From Patescibacteria group bacterium UBA1370 (GTDB lineage Bacteria > Patescibacteriota > Microgenomatia > UBA1400 > PJMF01): a stretch of 38,717 bases of DNA. Below are positions 14,789 through 22,831 of this stretch, piece by piece. Below the pieces are notes generated by a model. That model did not search any database and was not told the origin of the DNA. It saw only the letters and a list, made by a program, of their open reading frames with translations. The position numbers and the translations under genes were made by a program. How positions within the stretch are numbered: the first letter of the stretch is position 1; every line of letters begins with the position of its first letter. Location of the stretch: assembly GCA_002306315.1 (NCBI GenBank), contig DBRK01000026.1:1-38717 (forward strand). Direction: 5' to 3'.

Positions 14789-15238
14789 TTATTTTCGGCC
14801 AGTGCTGCCAAATCCGCCTCTACTCTTATCATCAAACTTATCAAACTCTTCAAACTGCACCGGATCCCGCCGAAGGATAATCATCTGGACAATTCGCTCG
14901 GCTTTTTCAATCACCACATCTTCAGAAGTGAAATTATACAAGGCTGCCCGGTATTCGTCATTGTCACCTCGGTAATCATAATCGCCGACCCCGATACCAT
15001 TGGCCATCATCACCCCGCGTTTATGGAGCGAGCTTCTGGCTGCCATCAGCGCCCAGTAACCTTCGGGCAATTGCAGAGCAACATTTAGCGGCACATAACC
15101 AATGCTATGAGAAGGGATAACGGTCTGCTCCCGCGCGTATAAATCAAAGGCCGCCGCCCCTTCCGTCTTGTATTCTGGGTGTGGTAATGACTTATCAAAT
15201 AGTTTGATGTTAACGATTATTATATTATTTTTGCTCAT
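14789..15238 (-). CDS. dut: dUTPase (trimeric dUTP pyrophosphatase family)
   Basis: 149 residues. All five dUTPase motifs are present: GAAAFDLYA (27-35), ARSSLH (67-72), NGIGVGDYDYRGD (80-92, the catalytic Asp kept although the usual ID is GD), AERIVQM (113-119) and the glycine-rich RGGFGSTGR (140-148). It splits dUTP to dUMP, feeding ThyA and keeping uracil out of DNA. It starts 16 bases after folA. The longer open frame to 15373 would overlap folA and is rejected. The ribosome site is weak. Confidence 0.92.
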   Translation of the reverse strand: MSKNNIIIVNIKLFDKSLPHPEYKTEGAAAFDLYAREQTVIPSHSIGYVPLNVALQLPEGYWALMAARSSLHKRGVMMANGIGVGDYDYRGDNDEYRAALYNFTSEDVVIEKAERIVQMIILRRDPVQFEEFDKFDDKSRGGFGSTGRK

Positions 15239-15254
15239 TTTATTTGTTCTAAAC

Positions 15255-15773
15255 TCAACTCTCTTTGATAACCGAATACTCCACCAATGTAGTTTGCTCA
15301 GAGAGGGATTGCGTCGACACAAGCTGCAGTTTTTTTTGTACTGGTTCAGTAAACAAAGAAACACCCTGTCCAAACAGTGCTGGCTCGTAGGTTATATACA
15401 GAGTGTCCACCACTCCGGCATTCATAAACTGGGTATAAATGCTGGCGCCACCGCAAATCGCCAGCTCTTGATAGCCATCAGCCTCGGCTTTTTTGACCAT
15501 TTCTGCGGGATCGAGGGAAACAGCCTCGATTTCGGCCGGGTCATAGCCGGCAAAATCTTGCGGATGCCTAGTGTAAATATAAATTTTCCTGCCAGGCAAG
15601 GGTTTGCCAATGGTTTGGAAAGTAGTCGATCCCATGACCATAGCGCCGGCTTCTTTGGTCCTTTTCACAAAAAAACGGATATCCTCCTTACTGGTCCAAC
15701 GAGTCGAAATATCATTGGTTTCCTCAGCAATAAATCCATCAGCGGTCAAAACAACAATAATAAAGACATGCAT
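15255..15773 (-). CDS. folA: Dihydrofolate reductase family protein
   Basis: 172 residues. LTADGFIA, SKEDIRFFVKRT (acidic residue of the active site), GAMVMGSTTFQTIGKPLPGRKIYIYTR (the DHFR NADPH-binding block) and AICGGASIYTQFM follow the DHFR fold order. Next to thyA and dut, the natural role is to regenerate tetrahydrofolate after dTMP synthesis. A related RibD-C-type reductase is the alternative. ATG 15773 is chosen; a TAGGAT box ends nine bases upstream. dut follows on the same strand. Confidence 0.8.
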   Translation of the reverse strand: MHVFIIVVLTADGFIAEETNDISTRWTSKEDIRFFVKRTKEAGAMVMGSTTFQTIGKPLPGRKIYIYTRHPQDFAGYDPAEIEAVSLDPAEMVKKAEADGYQELAICGGASIYTQFMNAGVVDTLYITYEPALFGQGVSLFTEPVQKKLQLVSTQSLSEQTTLVEYSVIKES

Positions 15774-15781
15774 ATGCGTGC

Positions 15782-15884
15782 ATCCTAGCAAGAAGTAACC
15801 GAAAATACCAGAGAAACAAGATAGTCTCGGACAAAATTTCCAGGCCGCGCCTCACCACTGCAACCTAACATAAAATGCTACAAT
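15782..15884. promoter_or_regulatory. Divergent promoters of folA and the nucleotidyltransferase gene
   Basis: Minus strand: TGCTAGGAT (TAGGAT at 15782-15787), nine bases from the folA ATG; the same ten-base string TTGCTAGGAT precedes cysS. Plus strand: TGCTACAAT (TACAAT at 15879-15884), 11 bases before ATG 15895. Both predict very short or absent leaders. Confidence 0.45.
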
Positions 15885-15894
15885 GCTCCTAGCT

Positions 15895-16464
15895 ATGATT
15901 GACGCCTCCAAAATTATCCTTGATTATGAAGCGATTCCTCCTCTGGTAGAGATGTATCGCGAACTGGGAAAAACCATCGTTCTGACCCAAGGTTCTTTTG
16001 ACATGCTCCATATCGGCCATGGCCGCTACCTCGAGCAGGCCAAATCCCATGGCGATATCCTTTTTGTCGGCGTGGACAGTGATGACAAAATCCGCTTCCG
16101 CAAAGGCCCTGACCGGCCGGTCGTCCCCGAGGAAGAACGCCTGGAAATGCTCACTTACTTATCTTCGGTGGATCATGCGGTACTCAAGCAGCTCTCTGCC
16201 CCAAAATGGGAGTTAATTAAAACCATTCGCCCCGATGTGCTGATTGCCACACAGGCGACTTATTCACCCAAACAAATTCTCGAACTAGAGCGGTACTGCG
16301 GAAAAGTCATTGTGCTCGAACCAATGGCCACCACTTCTACCAGTGCCAAAATCCGCCTAGTACAGCTGGGCGCCGCCAAAAAGCTCGGCACAGTCCTGAC
16401 AGATAAACTCATTGCCACCATCGAGGAAGTGCTCAGTGAGGTGAAAACAGCCGAAAAAGATTAG
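15895..16464 (+). CDS. RfaE/cytidylyltransferase-type nucleotidyltransferase
   Basis: 189 residues. TQGSFDMLHIGHGRYLEQAK (31-50) has the HxGH nucleotidyltransferase motif, and the later TTSTSAKIR is the STS-x-K/R block of the RfaE-C/TagD family. The layout is close to heptose-1-phosphate adenylyltransferase (HldE C-terminal domain), but no heptose genes are nearby, so the substrate (a sugar or polyol phosphate) is open. The start at 15895 is preferred to an ATG at 15883 that overlaps the -10 box. The next gene starts 15 bases downstream. Confidence 0.75.
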   Translation: MIDASKIILDYEAIPPLVEMYRELGKTIVLTQGSFDMLHIGHGRYLEQAKSHGDILFVGVDSDDKIRFRKGPDRPVVPEEERLEMLTYLSSVDHAVLKQLSAPKWELIKTIRPDVLIATQATYSPKQILELERYCGKVIVLEPMATTSTSAKIRLVQLGAAKKLGTVLTDKLIATIEEVLSEVKTAEKD

Positions 16465-16479
16465 CGTAATAATCTAAAC

Positions 16480-17358
16480 TTGGAAAAATCAGCCGTGGTT
16501 AATATCAATCTCGCCATCATCGCTTACATTCCGGTTCTCCACCGGGGTTACAAGCATTTTTTGCATAAGCATCTCAGAGAGTCTGACGGGAACAATGGCA
16601 TTTTCCTGATCGGCGCTGGTTTGCTGGGGGATTTTTCTTACCTGCAAAAGGACATCCGCAGCCTGGAACCAACAGAGGTTGCGGCTGCTCTCCAGGCTTG
16701 GGGGTTTGAAGCTGAGATCAAAGCACTGGATCATCAGGATTTGGAAACTTTGGCCGCTGCCAAAACACCGGTGATTATTCCCCGCGAAGATGTCACTGAA
16801 GCGGTAGTAGAACGTTATTTGCCTGATAATCCGGTAACTAATGAGGAAGTTTTCCTGCGCTGGAACAAAAACAACACTGATTCCCCTGCTGGAGTAGATC
16901 CGGCACGGACCGTGAACGCTGATGAGCTGGCAGTAGAAATTCTAGCAAAAGCTGACTCAGAAGCAGCTCTGAGTTCTGATTGGTGGCGCCGGGTCGGAGC
17001 GGTACTATTTCGAGGTGATGAGGTGCTTTTAACCGGCCATAACCACCATTTGCCAACCGACCATGAACCATATTTCAGTGGTGATCCCAGGGCAGTCTTC
17101 TCCAAAGGAGTCAATATCGAACTGTCCACAGCCATCCATGCCGAGGCCAGCTTAATCGCAAGCGCTGCCAAACAGGGATTGAGAATCCAAGGCGCGGCTA
17201 TTTATGTCACTACTTTCCCCTGCCCTCCTTGCGCCAAACTAATTGCCCAAAGCGGGCTGAAGCGGCTTTATTACAGAGAAGGTTACGCTATGCTTGATGG
17301 CCAGGCGATTCTCGCAGACGCAGGTGTGGAGATCGTTCAAGTTACTGATAATCCTTAA
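16480..17358 (+). CDS. dCMP deaminase fused to an N-terminal nucleotidyltransferase-like domain
   Basis: 292 residues. The C-terminal 125 are a complete cytidine/deoxycytidylate deaminase: HAE at 220-222 and PCPPC at 247-251 give the zinc site. The N-terminal 130 residues are extra: AIIAYIPVLHRGYKHFL resembles the strand-loop-helix of HxGH nucleotidyltransferases with the last His replaced by Tyr, and DIRSLEPTEV and VIIPREDV suit such a fold. The deaminase would give dUMP for ThyA. TTG 16480 is the start of the open frame; GTG 16495 is an alternative. The 3' end overlaps the HIT-like gene by 17 bases on the opposite strand. Confidence 0.75.
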   Translation: MEKSAVVNINLAIIAYIPVLHRGYKHFLHKHLRESDGNNGIFLIGAGLLGDFSYLQKDIRSLEPTEVAAALQAWGFEAEIKALDHQDLETLAAAKTPVIIPREDVTEAVVERYLPDNPVTNEEVFLRWNKNNTDSPAGVDPARTVNADELAVEILAKADSEAALSSDWWRRVGAVLFRGDEVLLTGHNHHLPTDHEPYFSGDPRAVFSKGVNIELSTAIHAEASLIASAAKQGLRIQGAAIYVTTFPCPPCAKLIAQSGLKRLYYREGYAMLDGQAILADAGVEIVQVTDNP

Positions 17359-17818
17359 GTTTTTCAGGCGATTTGCCAAGTTTGATTCTGACGGGTTGGT
17401 AATTTTCAGCTGCCAAATCTGGCTGAACCAATTGCGCATGCAAATGTTGGACGCTGCCAGCGGAAAAATTGGTATCGCCAAAACGCAACACCAAACCTCC
17501 GCCAGTAATATTGAATTGCTGTTGCGCCCACTGGGCCATTTCCAACAACTCCTGACCTGCAGCAGGCTCGGCTTCGCTGAGGTCAACCACGTGTCCACGG
17601 TAAATCAGCAATAGATGATGCTTAGTATTTTCGTATGGCCACTGGTTTTTAGTCAGAAGCCAATATTTTCCAGTTCGGAGAATATCTTGGCGGTGATATT
17701 TGCCCAATTTTTCCTCACAGAAAGGACAGGCGTCGTCTGCAAGCAGTTGCTCCATCACTTGCACTTGCTCTTCCTCGCGGGCATTGTCTAGATCTACCAG
17801 AGTTTGATTTCCTGACAT
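17342..17818 (-). CDS. HIT-superfamily protein with HxHxQ motif
   Basis: 158 residues. CPFC (31-34) and a following His suggest a zinc site, and the active-site block is SVQHLHAQLV (H125, H127, Q129). Classic HIT hydrolases have a third His; HxHxQ is the GalT and Ap4A-phosphorylase version, so nucleotidyl transfer or phosphorolysis is as likely as hydrolysis. The AAGGAG ribosome site is strong. It lies 13 bases after the thyA stop on the same strand, suggesting co-transcription with thyA. Confidence 0.7.
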   Translation of the reverse strand: MSGNQTLVDLDNAREEEQVQVMEQLLADDACPFCEEKLGKYHRQDILRTGKYWLLTKNQWPYENTKHHLLLIYRGHVVDLSEAEPAAGQELLEMAQWAQQQFNITGGGLVLRFGDTNFSAGSVQHLHAQLVQPDLAAENYQPVRIKLGKSPEKLKDYQ

Positions 17819-17831
17819 ATCTCCTTATGTA

Positions 17832-18707
17832 TTAAATCGCCACCGGAATGTCCCACATCCCCGGATGCGGATCATAATCTACCAACTCAAAATCATCTGG
17901 CCGGTAATCAAAGAGATTCTTTTTCTTGTTCTTGAGAATCATCCGTGGCAGTGGGCGCGGCTCGCGCTTGAGCAACTCTTTGACATGATCCACCTGGTTC
18001 ACAAACATATGAGCGTCAGAAAAACTATGGATGTATTCGTATGGTTCATAACCGGTCACTTCTGCCAACATTAAGGTCAGAGCCGCGTATTGGGCTAGGT
18101 TGGCTGGCAACCCAATTGGCACATCGGACGAACGCTGAAACATGTGGAGCAAAAGTTTGCCATCAATAATCCGGATGTGAATCCAACCGTGGCATGGACA
18201 GACAACAACCTTTTGCTGCTTGCCCTTGTCCCTGATGGTGTATTGAGGAATCCAAGGAGTGATGAAATGAGTTTTTAGATGCGGTAGTTCTTCTATTTGT
18301 TCAAGAATTTCCTTAAATTGATTAAAAGTACCGCCATCAGCTGTAGGGAAATCATGAAAAGCCGCGCCGTATGAGCCCGGACCCAGATCTCCCGGCTCCA
18401 AACCTCTCTTCAGGCATTTTTCTGGCGTCACCCAGGATTTCCACCAGCTGCAGCCATATTTCTCCAGTTCTTCTTGCGTACGGGCGCCATTAATAAAACC
18501 TATCAATTCGCCAATTGCTGCCCGCCACATCTTTTCGCTGATTTTGCGTTCAGTAATGATAGGAAAACCTTCGCTTAATTTGTAGTGCAGCGGCTTAGGA
18601 GCCATGCGGGTGATGGTATCGACCTCCTGTTGAGCTTGGCCGCGCATGCCGTTTGTCAATACATCATTGAGTAATTCGCGGTATTGAGTGTCAACTTTGG
18701 TAGCCAT
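17832..18707 (-). CDS. thyA: Thymidylate synthase ThyA
   Basis: 291 residues. The catalytic cysteine is in CPCHGWIHI (C172), the phosphate-binding RSSD is at 192-195, and PANLAQY keeps the Asn (N203) that selects dUMP over dCMP. FPIITERKI, the GCSWW block and FSDAHMFVNQVDHVKELL follow the family order. Substitutions at several usually invariant places (LGPGSYGAAFHDF for the LGPVYG-x-QWR block) mark a divergent branch. It makes dTMP with methylene-tetrahydrofolate, which FolA recycles. AAAAGGA precedes the ATG. Confidence 0.93.
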   Translation of the reverse strand: MATKVDTQYRELLNDVLTNGMRGQAQQEVDTITRMAPKPLHYKLSEGFPIITERKISEKMWRAAIGELIGFINGARTQEELEKYGCSWWKSWVTPEKCLKRGLEPGDLGPGSYGAAFHDFPTADGGTFNQFKEILEQIEELPHLKTHFITPWIPQYTIRDKGKQQKVVVCPCHGWIHIRIIDGKLLLHMFQRSSDVPIGLPANLAQYAALTLMLAEVTGYEPYEYIHSFSDAHMFVNQVDHVKELLKREPRPLPRMILKNKKKNLFDYRPDDFELVDYDPHPGMWDIPVAI

Positions 18708-18747
18708 GTTATCCTTTTTAATTGTGAACCAACGTCTACAAGTGCGT

Positions 18748-19317
18748 CTATTGTAGCTTATTTTGATAAAGCTTCACTTCCTTTATGTAGGCAGCAACAG
18801 CCTGATGAAGATGTTCATCTGCGAACTTGCCTTGAGATATTAATTCTCTAATCTGGGTAGAAGATGCCTCAACTGTCGGCACTCCCTGAGGCATATGCAT
18901 ATTGGGACATAACGGCTCCAAGGGGTATCCAGCCCGAGGATAAATCAAAAAGGGATAATCCAACAACCCCGGATGATCCTTGAGAAAATCAGCAAACTTG
19001 GGCAAGTATTCTGAACCCATTACCCAGAAAAAATCATGCTCCGGATGCTTTTTTGAAAAGTACTCAAGAGTATCGAAGGTATAACTAACCCGCCGAAAGT
19101 GAACAAGCCTCTGGTCAGGCTTGAGGATCTGCTCTAACATTGCCACTCGGTGTTTGTAGGCGGAAAATTTTTTGTTAAGTCGGTCAGCCCAGGGATGTTT
19201 AAAAACAGGGACGAACCAAACCTCGTCCAGATAGCCTTTATCAATAAGAGAAGCAGCCACCAGTTCGTGCCCCCGATGCGGCGGGTCAAACGTGCCTCCG
19301 AATAATCCAATTTTCAT
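18748..19317 (-). CDS. nadD: Nicotinate-nucleotide adenylyltransferase
   Basis: 189 residues. GGTFDPPHRGH (7-17) is the NadD form of the HxGH motif, and EASSTQIRELI near residue 150 is the ISSTxIR block. It makes nicotinate adenine dinucleotide in NAD synthesis. The ATG lies three bases after the topA stop with no ribosome site, so translation depends on topA. Confidence 0.92.
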   Translation of the reverse strand: MKIGLFGGTFDPPHRGHELVAASLIDKGYLDEVWFVPVFKHPWADRLNKKFSAYKHRVAMLEQILKPDQRLVHFRRVSYTFDTLEYFSKKHPEHDFFWVMGSEYLPKFADFLKDHPGLLDYPFLIYPRAGYPLEPLCPNMHMPQGVPTVEASSTQIRELISQGKFADEHLHQAVAAYIKEVKLYQNKLQ

Positions 19318-19320
19318 AAA

Positions 19321-21600
19321 TTAGCTGGCAGCAGGCGCTGCTTTGCTGGTTGCTTTTTTGGTTTTGGTGGATTTGGATTTGGTTTTGGTGGATTTTGAGG
19401 CTTTTTTTGAAGCTGTCCTGCTACCAGTCTTTTTCTTGTTGGTGGTTTTACCGGCATTGCTATTATTATTGCGCTCTGCCCATTTCTTTTTGCGCTCTTC
19501 ACGCTTGGCCTGCATTACCGCCCATTGTTTGGGAGTTAAGGTTTCACCAGGCTGTGGCTGCTTCCAACTTGCCCAATCACAATCAGGATAACGGGTACAA
19601 CCAAAGAAAGGCTTGCCCCAGCGGGATTGTTTGGCAGCCACATCGCCTTTTTTACAAAGCGGACATTTCACTCCTTCGACTAGATCAACAATGTTTTGGG
19701 TAAATTTGCAATCCGGGTAGCGGCTGCAGCTCTTAAATTTGCCGAACCTGCCGGAACGAATCACCACCTCGCCGCCTTCGGTGTCTCCGCATTCCGGGCA
19801 TTTTTCCCCGGTTTTTTCAACAGGAACGGTCATGCGTTTGGCTTCATCAATCACCTCTTCCACAGTTTTATGAAAGGGACGGTAAAACTCATCAACAACC
19901 TTGTGCCAAACCCGCTCACCCCGGGCAATCCGGTCCAAATCCTCCTCCATGCCAGCAGTGAATTGGTAGTCCATGAGCGTTTTAAAGTGCTTCATCAAGA
20001 AGTCAGTCACCGTCATCCCTATCGGTGTAGCATAAAAGCGCTTCTGGCGTTTTTCTACGTAACCACGCTCCTCAATGACAGAAATAATCGAGGCGTAAGT
20101 GCTTGGCCGGCCAATGTCTAATTTCTCCAGTGTTTTAATCAGGGATGCGTCGTTGTAGCGCGCTGGGGGTTGGGTGTATTTTTGAGCAAAATTGTCCGCG
20201 ACAAAGCTCAAAGCTTGCCCTATTTCCACCGGAGGTAAAATAACGTCATCACCATTTTTGAATAGCTTCATCCAGCCGTCAAAAATCAGAATCGATCCCG
20301 CAGTTCTCAAGAGTGCAGTCTTGATTTTTGTTTTGTTCTTTGCGGACGGTGTGCACTCAGTCAGGATGGTGGTTTGGTCATAAACAGCTGACTCCATTTG
20401 GCTGGCAATAAACCGCCGCCAAATCAAGTCATATAGTTGAACATGACGCCGAGTAAACCGCCGATCCTTCTTAAGAATGTCGTCGCCGGCCAGCCGGACA
20501 TCAGTGACACGGATGGCTTCATGAGCTTCCTGAGCATTCTTGCTTTGTTGGCTAAAATAGCGGGGGCTGGCCGGCAGGTAGCGCTCGCCAAAGCTGGTTT
20601 TAATATAATTTCTGGCCATTTCTAAGGAAGCAGATGACAAGGCTACCGAATCGGTACGATGGTAAGTGATTAAACCTTCTTCATAAAGATCTTGGGCTAA
20701 TCTCATGGTTTGTTTACCGCTCAACCCCAAGCCTGTAGCCGCTCGCTGCTGCAAAGTAGATGTGGTAAAAGGCGGCAAACTAGCGCGGCGACGCTCCTTT
20801 TTCTCAACATTTTTGACTTGATAAGCTCCCTTTGGCAAAACATCGCGCAAATCCGTGACATCATCGGCGGTTTTGGGAGCAAAGTTCTTGCCATTGATTT
20901 CCACCACTCTGCCAATGAATACAGAAGGCGGCAGCTCTTCAGCTACTTTTCCTTCTCGAAATACTTTTTCTACGGCAGTTTTGGCAATTTTTTCTTCCGT
21001 AGACAAAGCTACATCCACCTCCCAGTACTCTTCGGGAACAAAAGCTTCAATCTCGCGTTCCCGTTCAACAATCAGCCGCAAAGCAACAGATTGCACCCGA
21101 CCGGCGGACAAGCCGCGGCGGATTTTTCTCCACAGCACCGGTGAAACCTCATAACCTACCAAGCGATCCACCACCCGGCGAGCCTGCTGGGCATCGACCA
21201 AATCCATATTGATTTTGCCCGGATTATTAATCGCCTGAGTAACGGCGGGCTTGGTAATCTCATGAAAAGTCGCCCGCAGGAATTTTTTCCCGGTGATTTT
21301 CTTGGTTTTTTCCAATACCTGGCGTACATGCCAAGCGATTGCTTCACCTTCACGGTCAGGGTCTGTAGCCAAAAAGATTTTGTTGGCTTTTTTGGCACCG
21401 GCTGCCAGCTTATCAATCACTTTTTGTTTGTCAGGAGAGATTTTGTATGTTGGTTCAAAATTATTTTTGACATCAATGTTCAAGCCGCTCTTGGGCAGAT
21501 CGCGAACATGGCCAACAGAAGCCTCTACCTGGTACTCACTTCCCAGATAAGACTTGAGTTTGCGGGCTTTGGTTGGTGATTCGACAACTACTAAATTCAT
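19321..21600 (-). CDS. topA: DNA topoisomerase I
   Basis: 759 residues. The Toprim domain begins at MNLVVVESPTKARKL with DPDREGE at 80-86; the active-site tyrosine is Y313 in GLITYHRTDS. Two C-terminal four-cysteine zinc ribbons lie at about 601-631 and 646-674. The final 60 residues are a Lys/Thr/Ser tail. It relaxes negative supercoils. The frame is open to 21645, but ATG 21600 has an AAGGA site and matches the usual N-terminus. nadD follows and dprA precedes on the same strand. Confidence 0.97.
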   Translation of the reverse strand: MNLVVVESPTKARKLKSYLGSEYQVEASVGHVRDLPKSGLNIDVKNNFEPTYKISPDKQKVIDKLAAGAKKANKIFLATDPDREGEAIAWHVRQVLEKTKKITGKKFLRATFHEITKPAVTQAINNPGKINMDLVDAQQARRVVDRLVGYEVSPVLWRKIRRGLSAGRVQSVALRLIVEREREIEAFVPEEYWEVDVALSTEEKIAKTAVEKVFREGKVAEELPPSVFIGRVVEINGKNFAPKTADDVTDLRDVLPKGAYQVKNVEKKERRRASLPPFTTSTLQQRAATGLGLSGKQTMRLAQDLYEEGLITYHRTDSVALSSASLEMARNYIKTSFGERYLPASPRYFSQQSKNAQEAHEAIRVTDVRLAGDDILKKDRRFTRRHVQLYDLIWRRFIASQMESAVYDQTTILTECTPSAKNKTKIKTALLRTAGSILIFDGWMKLFKNGDDVILPPVEIGQALSFVADNFAQKYTQPPARYNDASLIKTLEKLDIGRPSTYASIISVIEERGYVEKRQKRFYATPIGMTVTDFLMKHFKTLMDYQFTAGMEEDLDRIARGERVWHKVVDEFYRPFHKTVEEVIDEAKRMTVPVEKTGEKCPECGDTEGGEVVIRSGRFGKFKSCSRYPDCKFTQNIVDLVEGVKCPLCKKGDVAAKQSRWGKPFFGCTRYPDCDWASWKQPQPGETLTPKQWAVMQAKREERKKKWAERNNNSNAGKTTNKKKTGSRTASKKASKSTKTKSKSTKTKKATSKAAPAAS
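19360..19395. repeat. 21-bp tandem repeat in the topA tail
   Basis: GGTTTTGGTGGATTT occurs at 19360-19374 and again at 19381-19395, period 21 (about 1.7 copies). It encodes part of the Lys/Ser/Thr repeat at the TopA C-terminus, so its length may vary between strains. Confidence 0.6.
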
Positions 21601-21626
21601 GGTTTCCTTATACTGTACACTGGCTG

Positions 21627-22784
21627 TCAAATGGTAGCTGTCCACAAAGGGCCTTGTCGATGAATCCTGCCTCTGAGCTCCAATTCTGTCAGCAATGTGT
21701 TTAATTCTACAATAGATAGAGGCACTTGTTGATGCAAAGCTTGGGTGCTCATGGGTTGAGCCAGAAGAATCTTATAAATTTTTTCCGTTGTATCGGCGAC
21801 TCTGACAAAGTCATCATCAGAAAAACTTTCCTGGCTGGGTTTAGATGTATACAGACCCCACTCCGGCCAACTTGGTGATAAGGCTGCCGCCACATCAGCC
21901 GCGGAGCTCACCAGCGCTGCACCCTCATTGAGCAGCCACTTAGTGCCTTCACTAAACGGGTTCATTATTGGCCCAGGTACTGCAAACACCGCCCGGCCTT
22001 CATCCAAAGCCGCCTGGGCAGTGATGTGCGAACCACTCTTGGCAGCTGCTTCAACTACGATTACCCCCTGAACCATGCCGGCGACAATCCGGTTGCGGAC
22101 AGCAAAATTGCCGGCTTTGGGACTAATATGCGGAGCGTATTCCGAGATCAGCGCCCCACCCTCAGTGAGGATTTGCTCATACAACACGACGTTGCTCCGG
22201 GGGTAAAGATGATTAAACCCAAAACCAAGCACTCCCACGGTCACCCCACCCGCATCCAACGCCGTCTGGTGAGCTAGAGAGTCGATGCCATACATAAATC
22301 CCGAGATAATGGCGGCACCTTCCTCTTTTACCAGTTGGGAAACCAAGTATTTTGTGGCCATGGCTCCGTAGGGAGTCGCCCGGCGGCTGCCGACTACCGC
22401 TAGCGGCTTTGCTGCTGTCAATGCATCCACGCTGCCTTTGACAAACAACAATAATGGCCGGTCAGAAATGAGTTTAAGCAAAGGCGGATACCAGTTATCG
22501 TTCACTGTTATCGGCTGTATTTGCTGTGCAGCTAAGTGTTGTCTGTATGAGCTAATAGTATGTTCTTTTTTAAAACTTTTTATGCTATGTATCTGTTTAT
22601 TTGAAAGCGTGATTTTTGTAAGTGCGGCCGGCAGTTTGTCCCAAAATTCCCCAAATCTGACTTCGTGTTTTGTTAGCACTTGAAGCAACCGCCTCACTGT
22701 CACTTTGCCAACCCCATCCACAGCTGCTAATACCGCCAATTCGGCTGCGGAGAGCTGCAATGCAGGTTTTTTCTTCTTCATCAA
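21627..22784 (-). CDS. dprA: DNA processing protein DprA
   Basis: 385 residues. An N-terminal helix-hairpin-helix-like part (VLAAVDGVGKVTVRRLL), the Rossmann-like core with VVGSRRATPYG, SGFMYGIDSLAHQTAL and PRNRxxAG-like AVRNRIVAGM, plus a C-terminal winged helix (about 325-380) give a full DprA. It loads RecA on incoming single strands during natural transformation. The TTG at 22784 and the ATG at 22781 are adjacent; CATTAT (22791-22796) ends seven bases before the TTG. topA follows after 26 bases. Confidence 0.93.
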   Translation of the reverse strand: MMKKKKPALQLSAAELAVLAAVDGVGKVTVRRLLQVLTKHEVRFGEFWDKLPAALTKITLSNKQIHSIKSFKKEHTISSYRQHLAAQQIQPITVNDNWYPPLLKLISDRPLLLFVKGSVDALTAAKPLAVVGSRRATPYGAMATKYLVSQLVKEEGAAIISGFMYGIDSLAHQTALDAGGVTVGVLGFGFNHLYPRSNVVLYEQILTEGGALISEYAPHISPKAGNFAVRNRIVAGMVQGVIVVEAAAKSGSHITAQAALDEGRAVFAVPGPIMNPFSEGTKWLLNEGAALVSSAADVAAALSPSWPEWGLYTSKPSQESFSDDDFVRVADTTEKIYKILLAQPMSTQALHQQVPLSIVELNTLLTELELRGRIHRQGPLWTATI

Positions 22785-22790
22785 CCTAGC

Positions 22791-22825
22791 ATAATGACGG
22801 TTTCTGGTGTTTTCTGTAGTACAAT
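22791..22825. promoter_or_regulatory. Divergent promoters of dprA and the murF-like gene
   Basis: Minus strand: CATTAT (22791-22796), seven bases before TTG 22784. Plus strand: TACAAT (22820-22825), seven bases before ATG 22832. Both are placed for leaderless transcripts. Confidence 0.45.
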
Positions 22826-22831
22826 TTGATT

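Noticed and set aside
14789..15373. 194-codon version of dut
   Set aside because: The extra N-terminus overlaps folA and precedes the normal dUTPase start at MSKNN.
17832..18707. dCMP hydroxymethylase instead of thymidylate synthase
   Set aside because: The Asn that distinguishes dUMP enzymes (N203 in PANLAQY) is kept.
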